A stretch of 12,688 nt of DNA from positions 1 to 12,688 of the forward strand of contig JASLBS010000237.1 in assembly GCA_030146405.1 (NCBI GenBank), read 5' to 3'. Each line of letters begins with the position of its first letter. Positions within the stretch are counted from its first letter, which is position 1. The translations under genes and the position numbers were made by a program. Shown here piece by piece: positions 6,461 through 12,688 of the stretch. The notes beneath the pieces were generated by a model. It was not told the origin of the DNA. It did not search any database and saw only the letters and a list, made by a program, of their open reading frames with translations. The DNA comes from Arthrobacter sp. (GTDB taxonomy: Bacteria; Actinomycetota; Actinomycetes; Actinomycetales; Micrococcaceae).

Positions 6461-8269
6461 TCAGACCTTGGCGGTCGAATAGATCGAGTCGACCACGTCC
6501 GCGTAGTCCTTCATGACCTGCGCACGCTTGATCTTCAGCGAGGGCGTGAGGTGCCCGGTGGTCTCGGTGAAGTCCGTGGGAACGACACGGAAGACCTTGA
6601 TCGCCTCGGCCCGGGAGACGGTGGTGTTCACCTGGTCCACGAACGACTGGATCTCGGCGAGGACGGCAGGGTGCTCCGCAGCCTCGCTCACACTGGTGTC
6701 CGCAGGGAGCTGGTGCCGCTCGAGCCAACCCGGCAGCGCCTCCTCGTCGAGGGTCACGAGGGCCGAGATGAAGGCACGCTGATCACCGACCACGACGCAC
6801 TGCGAGACCAGGGCGTTGGCCCGGATGGTGTCCTCCAGCATGGCGGGGATGACGTTCTTGCCGCTCGCGGTGACGATGATCTCCTTCTTCCGGCCCGTGA
6901 TGCGCAGGAACCCGTCGTCGTCGAGCTCACCGATGTCCCCGGTCCGCAGCCAACCGTCGACGAAGCTCTCGTCGGTGAGGTCGGGGCGGTTGGCGTAGCC
7001 CTTCATGACGCAGACGCCCTTGGCGAGGATCTCGCCGTCGTCCGCTATCTTCACGGCGTTGCCGGGCAGGGGAGCCCCGACCGTACCGATCTTGATGCGC
7101 TTCGGCGTGTTCACGGTGATGGGCGCGGTGGTCTCCGTGAGGCCGTATCCCTCGAGGACCATGAGGCCGATGCCGTGGAAGAAGTGCCCCAGGCGTTCAC
7201 CCAGGGGTGCACCACCGGACACGGCATGCTGGACACGGCCGCCCATCGCGGTCCGGATCTTGCCGTAGAGCAGGCGATCGAACACTGCATGCTTCACCTT
7301 GAGCGCGAGCGGGACCTTGCCCGCCTGCTCCGCCTTCGACCACGCGATCGCCACGTCGGCGCCGGCGTGGAAGATCTTCCCCTTACCGCCGTCCTCGGCC
7401 TTCAGCATCGAGTTGTTGTACACCTTCTCGAACACGCGTGGCACGGCGAGGATGAAGGTGGGCTTGTAGCTCTGGAGATCGGGAAGCAGGTTCTTGACGT
7501 CGGGGGTGTGCGCCACGGTGGACCCGGATGCCACGCACAGCACGGAGATGAACCGGGCGAAGACGTGGGCGAGGGGCAGGAACATGATGGTCTGCCCGCC
7601 CTCCCTCGCTACCTCGGGCAGGGCCGCCGCCGCGTTCTCGGACAGTTCCACGAAGTTCCCGTGGGTGAGCTCGCATCCCTTGGGTCTACCGGTGGTGCCG
7701 GACGTGTAGATGATCGTGGCGACGTCGTCGAGCCCCGCATAGGTGCGGCGGTCCGAGAGGGTCTGCTCGTCCGTTCCGACGCCCGCGGTCCGGAGCGTGT
7801 CGAGGCCGCCGCCGTCGAACTGCCAGATGTGCTGGAGGGAGGTGATGTCCTCCATCGCCACGGCCTCGCGCACCACGTTCTCGTGCCGCGCCGACTCCAC
7901 GAAGACGCCTACCGCTCCGGAGTCGCTGAGGATCCAGGCAACCTGTGCCGGGGAGGACGTCTCGTAGACGGGAACGGAAACCGCGCCGGCGAACCAGATG
8001 GCGAAATCGGCGAGCGACCATTCGTAGCGGGTCCGTGCCATGATGGCCACGCGGTCCCCGGGCTGCACATCGGAGGCGATGAGGCCCTTGGCGATGTCCT
8101 CCACCTGGCGCCGGAACTCCGTGGCCTTGATCTCCGACCACGCTCCTGAGGCATCCTTGACGGCGAAGAGCGCGGGGTTCGACGGCTTGGCTGCCTGTCG
8201 GACCACGAGGTCTGCCGTGTTCGTCTGGCGAGGGACGTCCACAAGGACGGGAACGCTGATGTCACGCAC
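6461..8269 (-). CDS. fadD15: Long-chain fatty acyl-CoA synthetase, FadD15-like
   Basis: This ANL-superfamily enzyme activates fatty acids to acyl-CoA through an acyl-AMP intermediate. It has 602 residues, the length of the FadD15/long-chain group. Motifs in order are the P-loop IIYTSGTTGRPKG (186-198), LPLAHVFAR (231-239), the A5 motif EGYGLTET (373-380), WLRTGDIG (440-447) and the hinge GRKKEIIVTASGKN (459-472). The C-terminal SLKIKR near the end carries the lysine usually placed for adenylation. GTG 8269 follows AAGGAG (8275-8280 on the complement) by 5 nt. No signal or membrane segment was noticed, so it is probably cytoplasmic or peripheral. It is divergent from the glucokinase gene and convergent with mtr. 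In M. tuberculosis fadD15 lies in the same broad region as plsC and the DAHP synthase gene, which supports the name; chain-length preference cannot be read from sequence. Confidence 0.92.
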   Translation of the reverse strand: MRDISVPVLVDVPRQTNTADLVVRQAAKPSNPALFAVKDASGAWSEIKATEFRRQVEDIAKGLIASDVQPGDRVAIMARTRYEWSLADFAIWFAGAVSVPVYETSSPAQVAWILSDSGAVGVFVESARHENVVREAVAMEDITSLQHIWQFDGGGLDTLRTAGVGTDEQTLSDRRTYAGLDDVATIIYTSGTTGRPKGCELTHGNFVELSENAAAALPEVAREGGQTIMFLPLAHVFARFISVLCVASGSTVAHTPDVKNLLPDLQSYKPTFILAVPRVFEKVYNNSMLKAEDGGKGKIFHAGADVAIAWSKAEQAGKVPLALKVKHAVFDRLLYGKIRTAMGGRVQHAVSGGAPLGERLGHFFHGIGLMVLEGYGLTETTAPITVNTPKRIKIGTVGAPLPGNAVKIADDGEILAKGVCVMKGYANRPDLTDESFVDGWLRTGDIGELDDDGFLRITGRKKEIIVTASGKNVIPAMLEDTIRANALVSQCVVVGDQRAFISALVTLDEEALPGWLERHQLPADTSVSEAAEHPAVLAEIQSFVDQVNTTVSRAEAIKVFRVVPTDFTETTGHLTPSLKIKRAQVMKDYADVVDSIYSTAKV

Positions 8270-8289
8270 GATAACTCCTTTGGTATCAC

Positions 8290-8318
8290 TTGACCCGGGG
8301 GTCCTGTCAGCCTAACCG
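8290..8318 (+). promoter_or_regulatory. Candidate glucokinase promoter
   Basis: TTGACC (8290-8295) is separated by 17 bp from TAACCG (8313-8318). The same TTGACC and TAAC spellings occur in the merR promoter at 3287. The leader would be about 75 nt. The -10 lacks the final T, so confidence is moderate. Confidence 0.4.
8309..8314 (-). promoter_or_regulatory. Possible fadD15 -10, overlapping the glucokinase promoter
   Basis: The complement reads TAGGCT (TANNNT) with transcription start near 8302, giving a leader of about 33 nt ahead of GTG 8269. It overlaps the -10 of the divergent promoter by two bases. The -35 is weak. Confidence 0.3.
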
Positions 8319-8400
8319 TTCGCAGGTGTGAATAACCGTCACGTAACGTACAACTCGGTAACGGTGACGCCCGCATGCGCGTCAGCACAGGGAGGACCAC

Positions 8401-9483
8401 ATGCCGATCATGCCCGAGCGAAGGATCTCGCGCGCACGCAGGCCGCGAGGTGACGTGGGCACCGCGGCACGCGGCGGCCCGCCGTTTGCTGCCCGGCCCA
8501 CGCGGAGCGCCTTTCCCAACCCTTCACGCCGTGGAGTGTCCGTCGGTGTGGACATCGGGGGTACCAAGGTGGCGGCGGGAGTGGTGGATGTGCGGGGAAG
8601 GATCCTCGCCGAAGCACGCCGCCCCACCCCTGGCCAGGATCCCCGGGCCGTGGAAGCCGTCATCACCGAGCTGGTCCGTGAGCTCTCACAGGATTACCGG
8701 GTCCGGTCCGTGGGCATCGGTGCCGCAGGCTGGATGGACCCGACCAACAGCACGGTCCTCTTTAGCCCGCACCTCGCGTGGCGCAACGAGCCGCTCCGGA
8801 GCAACCTCGAGAAACTGCTCAGGCGCCGGGTGACGGTGGTGAACGACGCCGATGCCGCCGCCTGGGCGGAGTGGCGTTTCGGGGCGGGCCGGGACGAATC
8901 GCGGCTGGTCTGCGTCACACTGGGCACGGGAATCGGTGGAGCCATGATCATGGGCGGCAGGTTGGAGCGCGGCCGTCACGGGGTGGCGGGGGAGTTCGGG
9001 CACCAGATCATCCAGCCGCAGGGCCATCGCTGCGAGTGCGGCAACCGCGGGTGCTGGGAACAGTACGCATCCGGCAACGCCCTCGGGCGCGAGGCGCGGG
9101 AACTCGCTGCTGCACGGTCCCCGGTGGCGCAGGCCCTGATCTCCGCGGCGGGCGGCACGGAGATCACGGGGGCCCTCGTGACGCGGCTCGCGATGGAGGG
9201 GGACCCGACGTCGCGGGAGCTCGTCGACGACGTGGGGCAGTGGCTCGGCCTCGGCCTCGCCAACCTGGCGGCAGCCCTGGACCCCGGGACCTTCGTGATC
9301 GGTGGTGGCCTCAGTGCGGCGGGCGAGCTGCTGCTCGAACCGGCACGGCGTGCGTTCGGACGGAACCTCACCGGGCGCGGCTTCCGGCCCGCCGCGCGGA
9401 TCGAGCGGGCGGCTCTCGGTCCGGAGGCAGGGCTGATCGGTGCCGCCGACATGTCCCGACTGCTCTCGCGCAGCCGTGCGTGA
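8401..9483 (+). CDS. glkA: ROK-family glucokinase
   Basis: This ATP-dependent sugar kinase of the ROK family most likely phosphorylates glucose to glucose 6-phosphate in the cytoplasm. It has 360 residues. The phosphate-binding VDIGGTKVAAG is at 50-60, the catalytic aspartate is D149 in VVNDADAAAWAE, the second ATP motif is TLGTGIGGAM (173-182), EFGH supplies H201, and the zinc-binding cluster CECGNRGC (C211, C213, C218) is followed by WEQYASG. No helix-turn-helix precedes it, so it is an enzyme rather than a NagC/XylR-type repressor. The segments VGIGAAG and CWEQYASG resemble Streptomyces GlkA. Relatives are about 313-320 residues; here 45 extra basic/proline-rich residues precede the fold. 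ATG 8401 is preferred because GGGAGG (8390-8395) lies 5 nt upstream and no ribosome binding site precedes an inner start. Glucose specificity is inferred. Confidence 0.88.
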   Translation: MPIMPERRISRARRPRGDVGTAARGGPPFAARPTRSAFPNPSRRGVSVGVDIGGTKVAAGVVDVRGRILAEARRPTPGQDPRAVEAVITELVRELSQDYRVRSVGIGAAGWMDPTNSTVLFSPHLAWRNEPLRSNLEKLLRRRVTVVNDADAAAWAEWRFGAGRDESRLVCVTLGTGIGGAMIMGGRLERGRHGVAGEFGHQIIQPQGHRCECGNRGCWEQYASGNALGREARELAAARSPVAQALISAAGGTEITGALVTRLAMEGDPTSRELVDDVGQWLGLGLANLAAALDPGTFVIGGGLSAAGELLLEPARRAFGRNLTGRGFRPAARIERAALGPEAGLIGAADMSRLLSRSRA

Positions 9484-9517
9484 CGGTGCCGACCAGCAGC
9501 GCATCCCGCTTCCGGGG

Positions 9518-10060
9518 CTAGACCTCGGCGCCGTCGTCCCCGATATCCCGGTGTCTGGGTAGCTTGGTGACGAGATAGCCGGCTCCTGCGAGGAACACGA
9601 GGAGCAGACCGAGCCAGGCCGCCACCGGGGCGTTGCGCCAGAACATCGCGAAGAGGAGCAGCATGATCGGACCGCCCGCCGCACCGATCCAGGCGAGGAT
9701 CGTCAGCGGATCACCTGTTCCGAGTGGCGGTGGCTCCTCAGGAGTGAAACCCTCGTCCTCGTCCTCGTCCGGCTGGTCCGGAGGGGTGTAGTCCCGCGGA
9801 CCTCCGGGAACCAGGGGCTGGTCACGGAAGATCGCATCGGCACGTTCCCGGTCCGTCTGGCCCTCGTGTCCGGCGTCGGGGCGGTCCGCCCCGGGGTCCA
9901 GGTAGGTGCCGTAGGGCCGGCCCGAGGAGTCCTCGTCCGGCACGTCCTGCGGAGCGGAGGATCGGTCGGAGTCGTTGGACGACCCCTCGAGCCGCGCCAC
10001 GAGATCCTTCCACACGGCGTCGTCGGTGGATTCGTTCGGTTCCTGACCTCGGGGGCCCAT
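9518..10060 (-). CDS. Unrecognised acidic two-helix membrane protein
   Basis: I do not recognise this protein. From ATG 10060 it has 180 residues. Residues 1-25 (STDDAVWKDLVARLEG) look like a short amphipathic helix. Residues 26-115 are hydrophilic, rich in D, G, P and S and probably disordered, with an acidic run DEDEDE (99-103 region). Two hydrophobic segments follow (about 119-141, GGPIMLLLFAMFW; and 146-167, AWLGLLLVFLAGAGY), then a short charged tail. No signal peptide is present, so a hairpin anchor with the long N-terminal region in the cytoplasm is likely. The frame is open to a GTG at 10117, but ATG 10060 begins the better-structured part; its ribosome binding site (AGG, 9 nt upstream) is weak. 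Codon use matches the neighbours. It is convergent with the glucokinase gene, 34 bp apart, with no terminator seen. Confidence 0.72.
   Translation of the reverse strand: MGPRGQEPNESTDDAVWKDLVARLEGSSNDSDRSSAPQDVPDEDSSGRPYGTYLDPGADRPDAGHEGQTDRERADAIFRDQPLVPGGPRDYTPPDQPDEDEDEGFTPEEPPPLGTGDPLTILAWIGAAGGPIMLLLFAMFWRNAPVAAWLGLLLVFLAGAGYLVTKLPRHRDIGDDGAEV
9751..9768 (-). repeat. Three tandem CCTCGT hexamers encoding DEDEDE
   Basis: Three perfect copies of CCTCGT lie inside the acidic linker of the membrane protein and encode alternating Asp-Glu on the minus strand. Copy number could vary without breaking the frame. Confidence 0.8.
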
Positions 10061-10383
10061 ACTTTGGTACCTGCTGTCGCGTGCTGCGGGCTGGTGCGGA
10101 GGTTGTCCGTCCGGCACATGGGATTCAGAGGGCGTACTGGTTCAATCGTGGACACCCGACGCCGCTACGTCAACCGCGAGCAGCCGTGCGGTCCCACCCT
10201 CCCGTTGTGCGTCGGCGTCCGGGTCGGTGGAGGACCCGATCCGGGCGTAGCCCTTACGGGGTCGGGGCATGGTGTCGCTGCTCGAAGACCCGTCCGTGGT
10301 GCGGTGTCCTTAGAGTAGGCTTCCACAGGGAAAAGCGGGTGGCGTGCCGAATGCTGCCTCGTCCATGCAGGGAGGCTGGCAGC
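10061..10383. other. 323-bp intergenic region before plsC
   Basis: This region separates the minus-strand membrane protein from plsC. No credible gene is seen: the plsC frame is open through it, but its translation (arginine/proline-rich) has no homology signal and no ribosome binding site. It holds a small hairpin GGGTC/GACCC near 10222-10238, possible plsC -10 elements near 10311-10321, and the plsC ribosome binding site at 10369-10375. A small RNA cannot be excluded. Confidence 0.5.
10311..10321 (+). promoter_or_regulatory. Possible plsC -10 elements
   Basis: The overlapping hexamers TAGAGT (10311-10316) and TAGGCT (10316-10321) both fit TANNNT and would give a leader of about 55-65 nt. 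Neither has a good -35. Confidence 0.35.
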
Positions 10384-11241
10384 GTGTTCTATTGGGTGAT
10401 GAAGCGGATCATCGTCGGTCCGATCCTCAACCTCCTCTTCAGGCCGTGGGTCAAAGGGCTGGACAACGTGCCGTCCTCCGGCCCGGCAGTGATCGTGAGC
10501 AACCACCTCTCCTTCTCCGACTCCATCTTCCTGCCGATCGTGGTTCCCCGACCGGTGGTCTTCCTCGCCAAATCCGAGTACTTCACGGGCAAGGGGATCA
10601 AGGGGAGACTCACGGCCCTGTTCTTCCGCCTGTCCAATCAGCTGCCGATGGACCGATCGGGCGGGGCGGCGTCATCATCCTCCCTCACGGCAGGAATGGA
10701 CATCTTGAACGGTGGCGGAGTGCTGGGGATCTACCCGGAGGGTACGCGCAGCCCGGACGGCCGCCTGTACCGCGGGAAGACGGGTGTGGCGAAGCTCGTG
10801 CTGGCCACCGGCGTTCCGGTGATTCCCGTCGCGATGATCGGTACGGACAAGGTGCAGCCGATCGGACGACGCATCCCCAACATCCGCCGCGTCGGCATCA
10901 TCATCGGAGAGCCCCTCGACTTCTCGCGCTACGAGGGGCTGGGGGACGATCGCTTCGTGCAGCGCTCCGTGACGGACGAGATCATGTACGAGCTGATGCG
11001 GCTCTCCGGTCAGGAGTACGTCGATGCCTATGCCGGGACCGTAAAGGATCGCCTGGCCGCCGAGAAGGCTGCAGGGAAGAAGACCCCGAAGCCCGGTGCG
11101 GACAGCCGGCGGGCCGCCGTCCGGATCTCCAACGACGCCCCTGGCGGACCGGTTCCAGGTGCTGTGACGGAGATCGGTAACGCGGCACAGCCCGGCGAGG
11201 TACCCGGTCACGGCGAGGACGGACGGCCGTCGGAGCGGTAG
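10384..11241 (+). CDS. plsC: 1-acyl-sn-glycerol-3-phosphate acyltransferase (PlsC family)
   Basis: This acyltransferase transfers an acyl chain to lysophosphatidic acid to form phosphatidic acid in phospholipid synthesis at the inner face of the membrane. From GTG 10384 it has 285 residues. The catalytic NHLSFSD (H41, D46) is the HX4D motif. The acceptor-phosphate motif is YPEGTRSPDGRLYRGKTG (117-134, EGTR at 119-122), and VPVIPVAMIGT (144-154) is the fourth block. A hydrophobic N-terminus (YWVMKRIIVGPILNLLF) likely docks to the membrane. The last 65 residues (from about 221) are charged and low in complexity, probably disordered. The start rests on AGGGAGG 8 nt upstream; the frame is open to 10081, but that extension has no support. 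A neighbouring plsC and DAHP synthase gene also occur near each other in M. tuberculosis. The exact acyl acceptor is inferred from family motifs. Confidence 0.93.
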   Translation: MFYWVMKRIIVGPILNLLFRPWVKGLDNVPSSGPAVIVSNHLSFSDSIFLPIVVPRPVVFLAKSEYFTGKGIKGRLTALFFRLSNQLPMDRSGGAASSSSLTAGMDILNGGGVLGIYPEGTRSPDGRLYRGKTGVAKLVLATGVPVIPVAMIGTDKVQPIGRRIPNIRRVGIIIGEPLDFSRYEGLGDDRFVQRSVTDEIMYELMRLSGQEYVDAYAGTVKDRLAAEKAAGKKTPKPGADSRRAAVRISNDAPGGPVPGAVTEIGNAAQPGEVPGHGEDGRPSER

Positions 11242-11327
11242 CTTCTGTTCCACGGAGCGAGGGGTGGTGTGTGACCTCCGAGCCGACGGCGATGACGCCA
11301 GGAATCGGGGGATCGATTCCCAGCCAG

Positions 11328-11333
11328 TAGAAT
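11328..11333 (+). promoter_or_regulatory. -10 element of the DAHP synthase gene, leaderless configuration
   Basis: TAGAAT (11328-11333) matches five of six consensus bases and ends 6 nt before GTG 11340. No Shine-Dalgarno precedes the start, so transcription probably begins at the start codon. The -35 region (near 11305, TCGGGG) is poor. Confidence 0.5.
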
Positions 11334-11339
11334 TCCGGT

Positions 11340-12688
11340 GTGACTGATTCATTAGCCCCCGTCCTTCCCCACACCGCTGAACCTGCCCCGTCCGTGACCG
11401 CCGGCCTCGACGCCTGGCGATCGATGACCGCGGTGCAGCAGCCCTCGTGGCAGGACCCGGCAGTCTATGCGGCATCGGTCAAGGAGCTCTCCACCCTCCC
11501 GCCCCTCGTCTTCGCGGGTGAGGTGGACGTGCTGCGGGAGCGGCTCGCGGCAGCCGCGCAGGGCAAGGCGTTCCTCCTGCAGGGCGGCGACTGTGCCGAG
11601 ACCTTCGGTGGCGCCACCGCTGACAAGATCAGCGCCCGGGTACGGACCATCCTCCAGATGGCGGTGGTCCTCACGTACGGCGCTTCGCTGCCGGTGATCA
11701 AGATGGGCCGGATGGCCGGCCAGTTCGCCAAGCCCCGGTCCTCCAACGACGAGACGCGTGACGGCGTGACTCTGCCCGCATACCGCGGCGACATGGTCAA
11801 CGGTTACGAGTTCTCTCCCGAGAGCCGCGGGCACGACGCCGCGAGGATGGTGCAGGCCTACCACACCTCGGCGTCCACCCTGAATCTCATCCGTGCGTTC
11901 ACCCAGGGCGGTTTCGCCGACCTCCGGTTGGTCCACCACTGGAACAAGGGCTTCATGGCCAACCCGGCGCACTCACGCTACGAGTCGCTCGCGCGTGAGA
12001 TCGATCGTGCGGTGCGCTTCATGGATGCCTGTGGGGCGGACTTCGAGGCGCTGAAGCGTGTCGAGTTCTTCGCCAGCCACGAGGCCCTCCTGCTGGACTA
12101 CGAGCGTGCGTTGACCCGGATCGATTCGCGGACCTCGCTGCCCTACGACACCTCGGCGCACTTCCTCTGGATCGGGGAGCGCACCCGTGAGATCGACGGC
12201 GCCCACGTGGACTTCCTCTCACGCGTCCGGAACCCGATCGGGGTCAAGCTCGGACCGTCGACCTCCGGTGACGATGCCCTGGCACTGATCGACAAGCTCG
12301 ATCCCGACCGCGAGCCCGGCCGCCTCACCTTCATCACCCGGATGGGTGCGAAGAACATCCGGGAGAAACTGCCGAAGCTCGTCGAGCGCGTCACCGATTC
12401 GGGTGCGCAGGTCCTCTGGGTCACCGACCCGATGCACGGCAACACCGTCACATCGCCCAACGGGTACAAGACCCGGAACTTCGATGACGTCATCGACGAG
12501 GTGCGCGGCTTCTTCGAGGTGCACAACTCGCTCGGGACCTTCCCCGGCGGACTGCACGTCGAGATGACCGGCGACGACGTCGCGGAGTGCCTGGGAGGCG
12601 CGGACCCGATCGACCAGGACGCCTTCCTCGAGCGCTACGAGTCCGTCTGTGATCCGCGCCTCAATCACATGCAGTCCCTGGAGATGGC
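11340..12688 (+). CDS. aroG: Class II DAHP synthase, 3' end missing
   Basis: This is 3-deoxy-D-arabino-heptulosonate 7-phosphate synthase, which condenses phosphoenolpyruvate with erythrose 4-phosphate as the first step of the shikimate pathway in the cytoplasm. It is the plant-like class II type. The start is GTG 11340; 449 codons are visible and the frame runs off the right edge after NHMQSLEM, about 10-15 residues before the usual C-terminus. Metal ligands known from M. tuberculosis AroG are all present: C85 in QGGDCAETF, H366 in DPMHGNT, E408 in LHVEMTG and D438 in CDPRLNH. C437 matches the second cysteine that can pair with the ligand cysteine in that enzyme. Other family blocks are KMGRMAGQFAKPRS, LPAYRGDMVNGYEF, GVKLGPSTS and ITRMGAKNIREKLP. 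The N-terminal segment of about 25 residues before LDAWRSM is short and proline-rich. There is no fused chorismate mutase in the visible part. Confidence 0.96.
   Translation, partial: MTDSLAPVLPHTAEPAPSVTAGLDAWRSMTAVQQPSWQDPAVYAASVKELSTLPPLVFAGEVDVLRERLAAAAQGKAFLLQGGDCAETFGGATADKISARVRTILQMAVVLTYGASLPVIKMGRMAGQFAKPRSSNDETRDGVTLPAYRGDMVNGYEFSPESRGHDAARMVQAYHTSASTLNLIRAFTQGGFADLRLVHHWNKGFMANPAHSRYESLAREIDRAVRFMDACGADFEALKRVEFFASHEALLLDYERALTRIDSRTSLPYDTSAHFLWIGERTREIDGAHVDFLSRVRNPIGVKLGPSTSGDDALALIDKLDPDREPGRLTFITRMGAKNIREKLPKLVERVTDSGAQVLWVTDPMHGNTVTSPNGYKTRNFDDVIDEVRGFFEVHNSLGTFPGGLHVEMTGDDVAECLGGADPIDQDAFLERYESVCDPRLNHMQSLEM

Noticed and set aside
6551..8149. 532-codon open frame on the plus strand opposite fadD15
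   Set aside because: It is a mirror frame of the acyl-CoA synthetase gene caused by GC-biased third positions. It has no ribosome binding site and no recognisable domain.
10081..10383. Upstream extension of plsC by 101 residues
   Set aside because: The Arg/Pro-rich sequence has no homology feel, and a strong AGGGAGG precedes GTG 10384.
11226..11290. GCCGTCGG (11226-11233) / CCGACGGC (11283-11290) inverted repeat as a plsC terminator
   Set aside because: The loop of about 49 nt is too long and there is no T tract.

Overview
This window looks like a core chromosomal segment of a high-GC Gram-positive actinobacterium, most likely Micrococcaceae (Arthrobacter-like). The reasons are the strong G/C bias at third codon positions, frequent GTG starts, a mycothione reductase (mycothiol is an actinobacterial thiol), a GarA/OdhI-type FHA protein, and gene orders that I recall from Mycobacterium and Streptomyces. 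The family placement is inference. No mobile element, CRISPR array, phage gene or obvious horizontally acquired block was seen.

Layout. (1) 1-767: the 3' end of the ribosome-assembly GTPase gene der, then tRNA-Pro(GGG) with a strong hairpin terminator. (2) 989-4016: a rightward cluster gcvH - garA - ftsR-like merR - DUF151 (bifunctional nuclease domain) - second merR, the same order as Rv1826-Rv1830 of M. tuberculosis. It joins a lipoyl carrier of glycine cleavage, a phospho-switch regulator of 2-oxoglutarate metabolism, and two MerR regulators linked in relatives to cell division. (3) 4032-4856: an orphan ParA-type ATPase on the minus strand, convergent with the second merR and divergent from mtr. 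(4) 5009-6412: mycothione reductase, closed by a near-perfect bidirectional terminator shared with the convergent fadD15-like acyl-CoA synthetase gene (6461-8269, minus). (5) 8401-9483: a ROK glucokinase divergent from fadD15, with promoters that appear to overlap. (6) 9518-10060: an unrecognised acidic two-helix membrane protein on the minus strand. (7) 10384-11241: a PlsC-type acyltransferase. (8) 11340 to the right edge: class II DAHP synthase, cut off about 10-15 residues before its expected end.

How the genes fit together: the right half covers central functions (thiol redox, fatty acid activation, glucose phosphorylation, phospholipid acylation, entry to the shikimate pathway). The fadD15, glucokinase, plsC and DAHP synthase neighbourhood resembles actinobacterial chromosomes in general. 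Two genes (mtr and the DAHP synthase gene) have a -10-like hexamer only 6-7 nt before a GTG start and no Shine-Dalgarno, so they are probably leaderless. Several starts were moved inward from the longest open frame on the basis of ribosome binding sites, promoter position or homology.

I did not find a convincing undescribed system. The least explained items are the orphan ParA, the acidic membrane protein, the paired hairpins upstream of garA, and the 323-bp gap before plsC.
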